DNA from: Victivallales bacterium
GTDB taxonomy: Bacteria; Verrucomicrobiota; Lentisphaeria; Oligosphaerales; Oligosphaeraceae
Direction of reading: 5' to 3'
DNA length: 64,000 nucleotides
Assembly (NCBI GenBank): GCA_017535315.1
Contig: JAFXUD010000067.1
Location: forward strand, 1-64,000
This document shows positions 43,162 to 51,634 of the stretch, piece by piece (position 1 is the stretch's first letter; every line of letters begins with the position of its first letter). The notes under the pieces are model-generated. The model saw only the letters and a list, made by a program, of their open reading frames with translations, was not told the origin of the DNA and searched no databases. A program made the position numbers and the translations under genes.

Positions 43162-45342
43162 ATGAAAAAAAAGAATTTTTTTATCCTTTTGCTTCTTTCA
43201 GGTGTTGTGGTCGTTGTGGGCTTATGCATCCTGATGACGATCATGGCGCATCGTCGCCAGAAACATACCGCCCTGTATAGGCAGGGTGAGGCTGCCTACA
43301 AGCAGGGTAACTATGAGTTGGCAAGGAAAAAACTCTCCGAGTATCTGTGGCGGGACCCCAATCATGAGAATGCATGGCGTTACCTGGCGGAGATTTATGA
43401 AACAAAACGTCTGTGGCCTGATGCATCGTATGCCTGGCGTCATCTTGTCAGCCTGAATGTTCTCAACAACGATTATGTTGCGCGCTGTGTGAGGGCTACC
43501 TATCGGGCGCATAACTACAAGGGTCTGGATCGTTTTTTCAAGACGCTTCCCGAGGAAAAACGCAAGGAGTTTTCGGAGATATATGCACTGACGCAGTTTT
43601 GGGTGAAGCCAAATGATGAGGCGACGGAGAAAGCACTGGCAGCGATACCGAAGGACGGGGCGACTGCGCGCTTGATCCAGGCGATAACGAGCCAGGGACC
43701 TCTTTCAGAGTTTGAGGCCTTGGAGAACAATGAAGATCCCGTGATTCAGGTGGAGGCGTTGATTCAGGATGGCTATTTATCAGAGCAAAAGGAGAAGAAT
43801 CTGGAACGTGCCGAGCAGGCGTTTCGAAAAGCGGTTTCCATCAACCCTGACCTGTGCCGCGCTGAACTGGCAAACTTCTTTTTCCGTCAAATACGCTACA
43901 AGGAGGCCAATGAAGTCTATAGGCGTATCCGCAATTCTATGATGTCGGATAACTGTTTTCTAAATTATGCGGAGGTGTTGTTCTATTTCAAGGATGAGGA
44001 GGCGCTTCATCATGTGGAAAGTGAGATTCCACGAAAAAACCGTTTTGCCGTTCCGTTGCGTGCCTATATCCAGAGTCTGAACGCCTATCTGCGCAAGGAT
44101 TCCAAGACGATGGTGAAGAACTACAATGTGGCGCAGCAGAATCGGACCACCCCGATGGGGCTGCTTCTCAGCTATGCTGTAGCCGTGGAGGATGCGGACA
44201 TCCCCCTGATGATGTCGGTGCTTGCGCACTGGCGGCGTTCCAAGTTATACAAGGAAAAGCTTCCTGAAATCCTTGTAAATGTGCGTGCGGTCATTGCAAA
44301 GGCCTTGAAGGAGAACAAGCTGGATGAGGCTTCCATGCTGGCGCAGCAATTTTTGCGGTATGAACCTCCTGAGCTGATATGCTGGAGGGCGGTTGTTCTG
44401 GAGCAGATGGCGCATAAGAGTCTGTCAATGAGTACGCTCCAGCAAGCCAGCAAGTTGTTTCCAAAGGAATTGTTCTTTCGTAATCTGGCATTGCGCCTTG
44501 CCCTTTCCAGGGGGAACCGTGAGGAGGCGCTTGCTCTATATGATCAAATGATTGAAATGAGCGATGACCCTGCACGCGACCGCTATAGCAAGGTACTATA
44601 CCTGGAACGGGAAATGCAGTTGGATGAGGCTTTTCAGGAGATTCAGAAACTTTTGAAGACAGAACATTCCATGGCTTCGGGAAAGCACTGTCTGGCCTTT
44701 GGCATCCGCACGGGAAACAGCGAAGCCCTGCGATTGGCAAGCGAGTTCCCTGAACTGGCGCAAATAGCACGCTTTGAGACGGAACGCCGTTTTGGCAATC
44801 TGGAGACTGCCACGAAGATGCTTAAGGAGAACTTTCTAGAGGCGGGGCTTTCTGCAGAGAAAAGCGAAGACAGGGAGATTCTTCTTCCGCTGGGGATCTA
44901 TCTGGCTCTGGTACGTGAATTCGAGCGAGCCAAGGCCATCTACAACGCCTTGCTGCCTTTCGGCGGGAAGGATGCCCTCATTGAACTCAATCTTTCGGAA
45001 ATCTATTCCGCAGAGGGGGATGCAAAACAGGCATTGAAATATGCGGCTGATGCCTATAAGAAACTCCCTGAGTCGCTGCTTGTACAAACCGTCTATGGTC
45101 TGCGCTATGCGGAAATGGAGGACTACGAGCAAGCGGCTACCTACATTCCAGACGATACCATGGATGAGAATGCCAAGGCGGTGCTTCTGACCTGTCTGGA
45201 GAAGAACATCGAGATTGCCTTCACGCAGGGGCGCAATGCCACCTGCCGTACAATCATCAAGCGTCTTCAATCGCTTCAACCAGACAACCCATGCGCCAGG
45301 GAGTATCTGGAGAAGTTGGACGCGCCAGCCAAGCAGCCATAG
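43162..45342 (+). CDS. Membrane-anchored TPR-repeat protein of the exosortase locus
   Basis: 726 residues. One N-terminal transmembrane helix (about 5-28; FFILLLLSGVVVVVGLCILM) anchors a long tetratricopeptide solenoid. Repeat-like segments include LYRQGEAAYKQGNYELARKKL (about 38-58), NLERAEQAFRKAVSINPDL (about 214-232) and NLSEIYSAEGDAKQALKYAADAY near the C-terminus. Large TPR proteins (PrsT type) are regular partners of PEP-CTERM/exosortase systems. It ends 3 bases before the exosortase gene. No clear RBS is visible upstream. Confidence 0.8.
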   Translation: MKKKNFFILLLLSGVVVVVGLCILMTIMAHRRQKHTALYRQGEAAYKQGNYELARKKLSEYLWRDPNHENAWRYLAEIYETKRLWPDASYAWRHLVSLNVLNNDYVARCVRATYRAHNYKGLDRFFKTLPEEKRKEFSEIYALTQFWVKPNDEATEKALAAIPKDGATARLIQAITSQGPLSEFEALENNEDPVIQVEALIQDGYLSEQKEKNLERAEQAFRKAVSINPDLCRAELANFFFRQIRYKEANEVYRRIRNSMMSDNCFLNYAEVLFYFKDEEALHHVESEIPRKNRFAVPLRAYIQSLNAYLRKDSKTMVKNYNVAQQNRTTPMGLLLSYAVAVEDADIPLMMSVLAHWRRSKLYKEKLPEILVNVRAVIAKALKENKLDEASMLAQQFLRYEPPELICWRAVVLEQMAHKSLSMSTLQQASKLFPKELFFRNLALRLALSRGNREEALALYDQMIEMSDDPARDRYSKVLYLEREMQLDEAFQEIQKLLKTEHSMASGKHCLAFGIRTGNSEALRLASEFPELAQIARFETERRFGNLETATKMLKENFLEAGLSAEKSEDREILLPLGIYLALVREFERAKAIYNALLPFGGKDALIELNLSEIYSAEGDAKQALKYAADAYKKLPESLLVQTVYGLRYAEMEDYEQAATYIPDDTMDENAKAVLLTCLEKNIEIAFTQGRNATCRTIIKRLQSLQPDNPCAREYLEKLDAPAKQP

Positions 45343-45345
45343 TCA

Positions 45346-46242
45346 ATGTGTAAATTGCTCCAAACAGACAGCTGGTGTACTATTCGTCAGAATCTTCGTG
45401 TCGTGAAGAGTAGTGCGGGCATCCTTTTATGTGCCATCCTTTTTGGCCTGGTCGAGTTTCTTCTATGGGGAAGGGCGCATTGGGAGGATGGGCTTCTGCT
45501 TTTGGCCCTGCTTTTGCTGGCCTCTTTCGATCAGTTCAAGATCAAGCTCTCCCACAATATAACCTTGCACGCACGCTTGTACAGCTGGGGGATTCTTTTG
45601 ATTGCAGGGGGACTGATGCTGCTTGCGTCCTGCCATTCTTCGGAAGATGGTTCCCATGAACTAGGGCGGGCACTGTGTAAAAACGGTGCCTTTTTCTTGC
45701 TGGCACTTGCGATATCGATGCGTTTTGACGGTGTGAAAACGGCTCTTTCATTTCTGCCTCTTTATTTGCTTTCCATTGTCATTCTCCCCTTGTACGAGTA
45801 TCTTCTGCTGGAGATCAGTTATCCGATGCGTCTGGTCTCGACAGCCGCCGCCTGCTATTTGCTACGAATCTGCGCCGTGACGGTGAGCTTTGAGGGAACC
45901 ACCCTTTTCTGGAATGACCAGGCCATTTCCATTACCGATGCCTGCAGCGGTATCTCTCTTCTAAGCTTCATGTTTTTCCTGGAATATCTGATTGCGCGGA
46001 AAATCCAGGCCCCCTCTTGGAAAAAATGGTGTTGGAGCTCCATGGTACTGATTTGGATCATCCTCGCCAATGCCTTGCGTCAATTGCTGACATTTTTACT
46101 CTTTACGGTCATGGGGGAGAAGGTCCATGAACAGACGCCGCATTTCCTGCTTGGCTGCTTCTTCATCGTTGCTGCTTCGCTTCTGATATGGTTCAGTTCC
46201 TTCCTGTTCCAAATGGACTCACCAAAACAGGATGCGGCATGA
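45346..46242 (+). CDS. Exosortase-family membrane transpeptidase
   Basis: 298 residues with about eight transmembrane segments. The catalytic triad pattern of exosortases is present: Cys200 in ITDACSGISLLS, Arg245 in ANALRQLLTF and His261 or His266 in HEQTPHFLLG. The enzyme should cleave the sorting tail of its substrate and pass it to an acceptor at the inner membrane's outer face. It is a stand-alone exosortase without the fused EpsI domain found in many others; an EpsI-like protein is encoded next, with an ATGA overlap (46239-46242). I cannot assign it to a named exosortase subgroup. Confidence 0.85.
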   Translation: MCKLLQTDSWCTIRQNLRVVKSSAGILLCAILFGLVEFLLWGRAHWEDGLLLLALLLLASFDQFKIKLSHNITLHARLYSWGILLIAGGLMLLASCHSSEDGSHELGRALCKNGAFFLLALAISMRFDGVKTALSFLPLYLLSIVILPLYEYLLLEISYPMRLVSTAAACYLLRICAVTVSFEGTTLFWNDQAISITDACSGISLLSFMFFLEYLIARKIQAPSWKKWCWSSMVLIWIILANALRQLLTFLLFTVMGEKVHEQTPHFLLGCFFIVAASLLIWFSSFLFQMDSPKQDAA

Positions 46243-47402
46243 AGAGAAGCCATTCTATTGTTTTACTATGTGCGTCGTTTCTGCCTTTTCTATTTGAACT
46301 GCCTTACTGTTTTCATGCGATGCGGATTTCTTCTGCGGAACGCTGGAACTGGGGCTTTGGGCTCTGGGCGATTCTGCTGGCCGCTCTCGCCGTCTTTTTT
46401 CGGTTGAAAACGTCGAGAACGCCAGCGAGGAAGAGGGACGCAGGAGAATCCAATTGCCAAACTGAGACTTGCAGACTTGATGAACATGCTCAGGATGCTG
46501 AAAAGGAACCTTCTGACGTACTCTGGCGTTTTGCCAGTCTAGTATTTCCTCTCTTTCTCTTGTTGTTCGGTTATGCGAGGCAAATCCATCTGGCCATACT
46601 TCTCGGGGGAATTAGCCTGCCATTTACTCTGGCAGGCTGTCTGTTCGGCTGGCGGAACATTCTGCTGCTATTGCCGAGTTGTTGCACGCTTGTGCTCTTC
46701 TGCCCCAGTGTTGGCATTCTGCTTTCCGCTCTACTCAATCTTGATGGTGTCCTGCTGAAGCTACTTTGTGCTCTTGGGTTTTTAGTATTGCTGCCTTGTC
46801 TGCTCTATTGCAAAAAGTCCAAAATAAACCTGGAGGCGTTTCTCTTCAGTGGAATTGCCCTGATTGTTGCGGCAGGGTATTGGATGCGTAGCGGAGCCGT
46901 GTCACGTCATCCAGCACTGCTGCCTGTTTTTGACGGCCTTGTCTCTCCCCATTTTCGTGGTGTCCAGGAGAGTGTTTCTGCAGCCGACAGGCAATTCTTT
47001 GGCGACAGTGACGTCAAGCGTTTCCTTTTCAACGACCAGAATGGCAACGCCATTCAGGTATTGGTTGTCAGCAGGATAGACAATGTCCACCAGGTCCATC
47101 CAACGGCCTACTGCCTGCGCGTTGGCGGCTTTCAAATGTTGCACGAGCACGCCTATCGTCTGCCGCAGGCAGGTGAGGCAGTTGAGGTACTGGAGACCCT
47201 TGGGGAACGCTCTGGCGAAAAACGCCTTTTCTGGCAGTGGTTCAGCAACTCCAGTTATTCAACATCTAATTTTATGCTTTTCCGTACTCTTTATTCTTCA
47301 GCAACTGACTGGAGCGTCTTTATCGTCGATATGCCCTTTGATGGCACCCAGGAAGAAGGGCAGGAGATTCTTTTCAGCCTCATTTCCGAGTTCACACCAT
47401 AA
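46239..47402 (+). CDS. Polytopic membrane protein with EpsI-like C-terminal domain
   Basis: About 387 residues. Some six to eight hydrophobic segments (about 5-240) are followed by an extracytoplasmic domain. That domain contains VHPTAYCLRVGGFQ, comparable to the conserved His...Cys...GG(W) strand of EpsI/exosortase-associated proteins. A polar 35-residue insertion lies between helices 2 and 3. The start is ATG 46239, overlapping the exosortase stop; the frame is also open from 46188. The membrane half (FGWRNILLLLPSCCTLVLF) looks somewhat like an exosortase N-terminus without the catalytic residues, so a degenerate exosortase fused to EpsI is possible. Confidence 0.65.
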   Translation: MKRSHSIVLLCASFLPFLFELPYCFHAMRISSAERWNWGFGLWAILLAALAVFFRLKTSRTPARKRDAGESNCQTETCRLDEHAQDAEKEPSDVLWRFASLVFPLFLLLFGYARQIHLAILLGGISLPFTLAGCLFGWRNILLLLPSCCTLVLFCPSVGILLSALLNLDGVLLKLLCALGFLVLLPCLLYCKKSKINLEAFLFSGIALIVAAGYWMRSGAVSRHPALLPVFDGLVSPHFRGVQESVSAADRQFFGDSDVKRFLFNDQNGNAIQVLVVSRIDNVHQVHPTAYCLRVGGFQMLHEHAYRLPQAGEAVEVLETLGERSGEKRLFWQWFSNSSYSTSNFMLFRTLYSSATDWSVFIVDMPFDGTQEEGQEILFSLISEFTP

Positions 47403-47462
47403 TGTGGCTTCTTGCCGCTTAATAGCGGCGGAGGACCTCCCTGGAAAAAAGGCGAATAACAA

Positions 47463-47703
47463 GGAAATTATATACTTGAGTTTCCTGATGACATTATCCC
47501 TCATCGGTCGATGGCCAAGATGCGCTTTGCCGCTTCGCTGCGCTACGCGGCAAGGCGCACGGGGACTGGGGTGGGCCTCTGACCGTGGGTTTCGCTTCGC
47601 CGCTGTCGCGGCTTCGCTCTACCCACGGCTATGCTCTTGCCGCCGCTTACGCGGCTCTTCTCTGTTGGTAAAGTCCAATCGGCAACTAAAGTATATAATT
47701 CCC
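47463..47703. mobile_element. MITE-like element, family A copy 3 (241 bp)
   Basis: It is the same 241-bp length and interior as copy 1, with ends GGAAATTATATACTTGAG and CTAAAGTATATAATTCCC. It is flanked by AATAACAA (47455-47462) and AATAATAA (47704-47711), an 8-bp duplication with one change. It fills the gap between the exosortase locus and feoA. Confidence 0.88.
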
Positions 47704-47818
47704 AATAATAAGGCCTGCCTAAAAAGATTAAGGCAAAACTAATGCTTGGTTTGGGCTCTTTCACCATTTAAGTCCTATGTCACCCCCCTTAGGGAATAGG
47801 GCGATATTGAAAGATGGC

Positions 47819-47846
47819 TTGAATTCGTGAATAATTCTGCTAAATT
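47819..47846 (+). promoter_or_regulatory. Predicted sigma-70 promoter of feoAB
   Basis: TTGAAT (47819-47824), 16 bases, TAAATT (47841-47846), 51 bases before feoA. The imperfect palindrome GAATTCGTGAATAATTC lies between the boxes and could be an operator, for example for an iron repressor. I do not see a clear Fur-box consensus. Confidence 0.45.
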
Positions 47847-47897
47847 AATGGCATGGACAAATTGGATTTTGTTTTAACTAATAAAAGGAGTTTTTGA

Positions 47898-48119
47898 ATG
47901 ACACTGAAGGATGCGGTGATTGGTCAGACGGTAAAGGTTGTCAAGTTGCAGTGCACGGGACCGTTCAAGCGTCGGATCATGGACATGGGCATCACAAAGG
48001 GTGTTGAGATAACCGTACGAAAGGTAGCGCCGCTGGGCGATCCTCTGGAATTGACGGTTCGCGGATACGAGCTTTCCATCAGGAAAGCCGAGGCGGAGGC
48101 CATCGAAGTCGAGGCATAA
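47898..48119 (+). CDS. feoA: Ferrous iron transport protein FeoA
   Basis: 73 residues with the SH3-like FeoA fold: MTLKDAVIGQTVKVVKL at the start, RRIMDMGITKGVEITVRKVAPLG in the middle and the final GYELSIRKAEAEAIEVE. It is a cytoplasmic accessory protein of FeoB. The RBS AAAGGAG precedes the ATG by 8 bases. feoB starts 30 bases later. Confidence 0.96.
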   Translation: MTLKDAVIGQTVKVVKLQCTGPFKRRIMDMGITKGVEITVRKVAPLGDPLELTVRGYELSIRKAEAEAIEVEA

Positions 48120-48149
48120 TGGCAAGTTGACACTTGGAATTTCGAGACT

Positions 48150-50315
48150 ATGGCTATAAAAATCGCATTGGCGGGGAATCCGAACTGCGGGAAGACGACG
48201 CTCTTCAATGATTTGACTGGCAGCAACCAGTATGTCGGCAATTGGCCAGGCGTAACGGTTGAGAAGAAGGATGGTCAGCTGAAGGGGCACAAGGATGTCA
48301 TCATTCAGGATCTTCCAGGCATCTATTCGCTTTCGCCCTACACGCTGGAGGAAGTGGTATCGCGCCGCTACCTCGTCAACGACAAGCCCGATGCCATCAT
48401 CAACATCATCGACGGCACGAACATCGAGCGCAACCTCTATCTGACGACGCAGTTGCTGGAGCTGAACATTCCGACGGTCGTGGCCATCAACATGATGGAT
48501 CTGGTGGAGAAGAATGGGGACAAGATCAACCTCGACAAGCTGGCGGAAACTCTCGGTTGCACTGTGGTGCCCATCAGTGCACTCAACGGCAATGGTTGCC
48601 GTGAAATCGCGGAGAAGGCAATAGAGGCTGCTGAAGCCAAGAAGCACATCGAGTGTCCGCACGTCTTTTCAGGTTCTGTCGAGCATGCGCTTGCCCACAT
48701 TGAGGAATCGATCGAAACGAAGGTGGACAAAGCGAAGCTGCGCTGGTATGTTGTCAAGGTCTTCGAGCGCGACGAGAAGATTTTGGAGGAACTGAAGCTG
48801 CCGTCGGAGCTGCTTGAACATCTGGATGAGCACATCAAGGACTGCGAGAAGGAGATGGACGATGATGCCGAAAGCATCATTACGGATCAGCGATATAGGT
48901 ATATTCAAAAGGTGGTTGAGCAGACCGTCAAGAAAAAGGCGGCTCCTGGCAGCCTGACCTTTTCAGACAAGATTGACCTGATTGTCACGAACCGTGTTCT
49001 GGCGCTGCCCATCTTTGCAGTTGTCATCTGGTTCATGTACTGGGTTTCCGTCTCCACCATCGGTACTTGGATGACGGACTGGGCGAATGACGGTATGGCC
49101 TTTGTGCGCCTTGCTTTGGAGGCGATGCTGGACAAGTGCGGTGCCAGTGGTTTTATCAAGAGCCTGATTTTGGATGGCATCATCGACGGTGTCGGCACCG
49201 TGATTGGCTTTCTTCCACAGATTATGATTGTATTCCTTTTCCTGGCGTTTTTGGAGGACTGCGGGTACATGGCACGTGTGGCGTTCATTATGGACCGAAT
49301 CTTCCGCCGTTTCGGCCTCTCTGGCAAGTCCTTTATTCCGATGCTGGTCGGTACGGGGTGCGGCGTGCCCGCCGTATTGGCGACGCGTACCATCCAGAAC
49401 GAAAACGACCGCCGCATGACCATTATCCTGGCGACTTTCATTCCCTGCGGCGCCAAGCTGGCCATCATCGCGATGATGGTGGCGGCATTCTTTCCCGACA
49501 GCAATCTGATTGGCCCGAGCATGTATTTCGTCGGCATCGCCATCGTTATCTTGGGCGGACTGGCGCTGAAGAAGACGAAACTGTTTGCAGGGGAGAACTC
49601 ACCCTTTGTGATGGAGCTCCCCGCCTATCACCTGCCCAGCCTCAAGAGCGTGCTCATCCATACCTGGGAGCGCGGCAAGGGCTATGTCATTAAGGCAGGC
49701 ACCATCATTTTCTCTGCGTGCGTTGTCCTGTGGTTGCTGATGCACTTCGACTGGCACTTCAACCTGCTTGACCCCAAGAGCGCGGAAGGCTTGGAGCAGT
49801 GCATGCTGCACGACATCGGACAGTGCTTTGCTTGGATTTTCAAACCTCTGGGGTTTGGCTGCTGGCAGGCCACCGTTGCCTGTGCCTCCGCTGAAATCGC
49901 CAAGGAGCAGGCGACTGCCACGCTGGCACTGCTCTCGCCCGATGTGGCGGGTGGTACGATCAAGGGTATCCAAATGCTTTTCGCCGACATGGTGCCTGCT
50001 TCTATTGCGGAACCGACCATGCGCGAGATTTATGCCAAGGTCATTGCGTTCAGCTTCATGGTCTGCAATCTCTTCTTCCCACCTTGTCTGGGGGCCATTG
50101 CGGCCACCTGGAGCGAGATGGGGAGCGCGAAATGGGGGTGTATCGCCATTGGCTTCCAACTGCTTGTCGGCTATTCTTTAGCGCTGGTTTGTTTCCGACT
50201 TGGTGTTCTCATCTATGCGGGCGCATCCTTTGGTATTGGCCAGGTTGCTGCCATCCTCATCATTCTGGCAGTTCTGTACGCCGTATTCCGTCCTTCGCCA
50301 AAGATAAGGGTGTAG
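48150..50315 (+). CDS. feoB: Ferrous iron transporter FeoB
   Basis: 721 residues. The N-terminal G domain has G1 GNPNCGKTT (9-17), G2-region WPGVTVEKK, G3 DLPG (54-57) and G4 NMMD. A helical GDI-like region follows to about 260. The transmembrane part includes the conserved GCGVPAVLATRTI and a second Gate-type repeat towards the C-terminus (FFPPCLGAIAATWSEMG). It imports Fe(II) across the inner membrane and is typical of anaerobic or microaerobic life. It is in an operon with feoA and probably with the small membrane genes downstream. Confidence 0.97.
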   Translation: MAIKIALAGNPNCGKTTLFNDLTGSNQYVGNWPGVTVEKKDGQLKGHKDVIIQDLPGIYSLSPYTLEEVVSRRYLVNDKPDAIINIIDGTNIERNLYLTTQLLELNIPTVVAINMMDLVEKNGDKINLDKLAETLGCTVVPISALNGNGCREIAEKAIEAAEAKKHIECPHVFSGSVEHALAHIEESIETKVDKAKLRWYVVKVFERDEKILEELKLPSELLEHLDEHIKDCEKEMDDDAESIITDQRYRYIQKVVEQTVKKKAAPGSLTFSDKIDLIVTNRVLALPIFAVVIWFMYWVSVSTIGTWMTDWANDGMAFVRLALEAMLDKCGASGFIKSLILDGIIDGVGTVIGFLPQIMIVFLFLAFLEDCGYMARVAFIMDRIFRRFGLSGKSFIPMLVGTGCGVPAVLATRTIQNENDRRMTIILATFIPCGAKLAIIAMMVAAFFPDSNLIGPSMYFVGIAIVILGGLALKKTKLFAGENSPFVMELPAYHLPSLKSVLIHTWERGKGYVIKAGTIIFSACVVLWLLMHFDWHFNLLDPKSAEGLEQCMLHDIGQCFAWIFKPLGFGCWQATVACASAEIAKEQATATLALLSPDVAGGTIKGIQMLFADMVPASIAEPTMREIYAKVIAFSFMVCNLFFPPCLGAIAATWSEMGSAKWGCIAIGFQLLVGYSLALVCFRLGVLIYAGASFGIGQVAAILIILAVLYAVFRPSPKIRV

Positions 50316-50390
50316 CCAGTGGGGTGCGCTTTGCGCTCCCCTGAAGTTTGAAATTACCTCAGCATCTAAAGTCAACAGGGAGTTTTGTTT

Positions 50391-50552
50391 ATGATAGCGA
50401 ACATCATCATCGGTCTAATCATCGTCTGCCTGTTTGTACTGGCTGTCCGTTATGCTTTGAAAAAGCATCACTGTGATGGTTGCTGCAACTGTGGTTGTGG
50501 GAGTCGCTGTTGCGACGGCAAAAAGGTTGAAAAAAACAAAACAGTTGTTTGA
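50391..50552 (+). CDS. FeoB-associated Cys-rich membrane protein
   Basis: 53 residues, short enough to be missed by many gene callers. MIANIIIGLIIVCLFVLAVR is a transmembrane helix, followed by a seven-Cys tail (C28, C31, C32, C34, C36, C40, C41) and a Lys-rich end. This fits the small FeoB-associated Cys-rich membrane protein family, thought to take the place of FeoC and possibly bind metal. CAGGGAG at 50376-50382 gives a good RBS 8 bases from the ATG. It is 75 bases after feoB. Confidence 0.88.
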   Translation: MIANIIIGLIIVCLFVLAVRYALKKHHCDGCCNCGCGSRCCDGKKVEKNKTVV

Positions 50553-50696
50553 CAAATCATAGTGGCTGTATATAGTAACAGTAAAACATTTTTGGCATGA
50601 AGCCAAAAGGGGAGCGCTGAAGCGTTGTTTTGGAGAACAATACCTTAATTGGACAAGTATGTGAGTGCCTGTCCTGAATAAACTAAGGAGACAATT

Positions 50697-51068
50697 ATGG
50701 CCTGTTTTGTAGTTCCAGTTGCGGAAGCTGTTGTGACAACTATCGCTTCGAAGGTGATCGCTTCCCGTGAACCCAAAGAGGACAACGGCAAAATCAAATT
50801 CTCCACCAAGCTTGGCTGGTTGAACAAACTTCTGTGGGGCGGCTCTGCTCTGCTTGCGTTTGAGCATGTTTGGCATGGTGAAGTCATTCCCACCTTCCCC
50901 TTCCTGACGGCGGTGAAGGATGGCGAGACCTCGGAAATGCTTCGTGAAATGGCCACCAATGGCGTGGGTATGGCCCTGTTGGTGACATTGATTTGGGGTG
51001 TCATGCTGGCTGTTACCCATATGAAGGAAAAGGCTCAGGAAACGCCCCAGCTTGCCAAAGAGAACTGA
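50697..51068 (+). CDS. Small membrane protein near feoAB, unknown function
   Basis: 123 residues. Residues about 1-22 (MACFVVPVAEAVVTTIASKV) and two hydrophobic stretches (about 42-57 and 90-107) suggest two or three membrane passes. His and Trp occur between them (FEHVWHG). I recognise no characterised family. A clear RBS AAGGAG (50685-50690) precedes the ATG. The position between the FeoB-associated protein and another membrane protein suggests a Fe(II)-related role (inference). Confidence 0.7.
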   Translation: MACFVVPVAEAVVTTIASKVIASREPKEDNGKIKFSTKLGWLNKLLWGGSALLAFEHVWHGEVIPTFPFLTAVKDGETSEMLREMATNGVGMALLVTLIWGVMLAVTHMKEKAQETPQLAKEN

Positions 51069-51301
51069 AGTAGTCTTGTTCTCACTGTAACCTCTAAACC
51101 AGCTAGTAAACGACAGCGCAAAACCAGAAGGCTCTTGTAGCTGTTCTTTCCTTTATTGTGCCTGAGGCACGGATGGTTGCCATTTAGTGTTTTTGCTGGC
51201 TCGAGGGTGGTGTGTGCCTGTTTTTTCTCTGTTAAAGGGTACTTTGTGCCTATAAGGGGTATTTTGTGCCTGAAACTATGCTTTTTTCAAGGAGTTTGAA
51301 T

Positions 51302-51616
51302 ATGACATTGTTGTTGACTGCTTTTGCCGCCATTCTTTCCACCATTGCCTGGTATGTCATTGGAAGCAGGCGGAAGTTGATGATTGGTACGCTGTGCTGG
51401 ATGTTCTGGGGGGCTTCCCTGATGTGGCTGGTCGATGCCATCGCCGAATACATGGAAGTCGGTGCTGAATACTTTACCCCTTCGGCGCACGACATGCTGA
51501 ACGACGCATTTCTGGGGGCGACTGTGATTGCCCTTGCGATGGTCATCTGGCTGGTTGTTTTGCTTTGCAAAGACCCCGAGGGTGTTGTCAAAGCCGCTTT
51601 GGGCAAGAAACAGTAA
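51302..51616 (+). CDS. Small three-helix membrane protein near feoAB, unknown function
   Basis: 104 residues from ATG 51302, chosen because AAGGAG (51288-51293) lies 8 bases upstream; the frame opens at 51266. Three hydrophobic segments occur (about 1-20, 27-50, 70-92), the second containing WMFWGASLMWLVDAI. There is no recognised domain. It ends 18 bases before the beta-barrel protein gene, so the two are probably co-expressed. In the upstream gap 51069-51301 I see only a short hairpin (GTGCC/GGCAC) and a direct repeat GGGTAYTTTGTGCCT. Confidence 0.65.
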   Translation: MTLLLTAFAAILSTIAWYVIGSRRKLMIGTLCWMFWGASLMWLVDAIAEYMEVGAEYFTPSAHDMLNDAFLGATVIALAMVIWLVVLLCKDPEGVVKAALGKKQ

Positions 51617-51634
51617 CCATTACGAGGGGAGAAA

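Noticed and set aside
47761-47897. Fur box upstream of feoA
   Set aside because: Only an imperfect GAATT...AATTC palindrome is present; it does not match the Fur 19-mer well enough to call.
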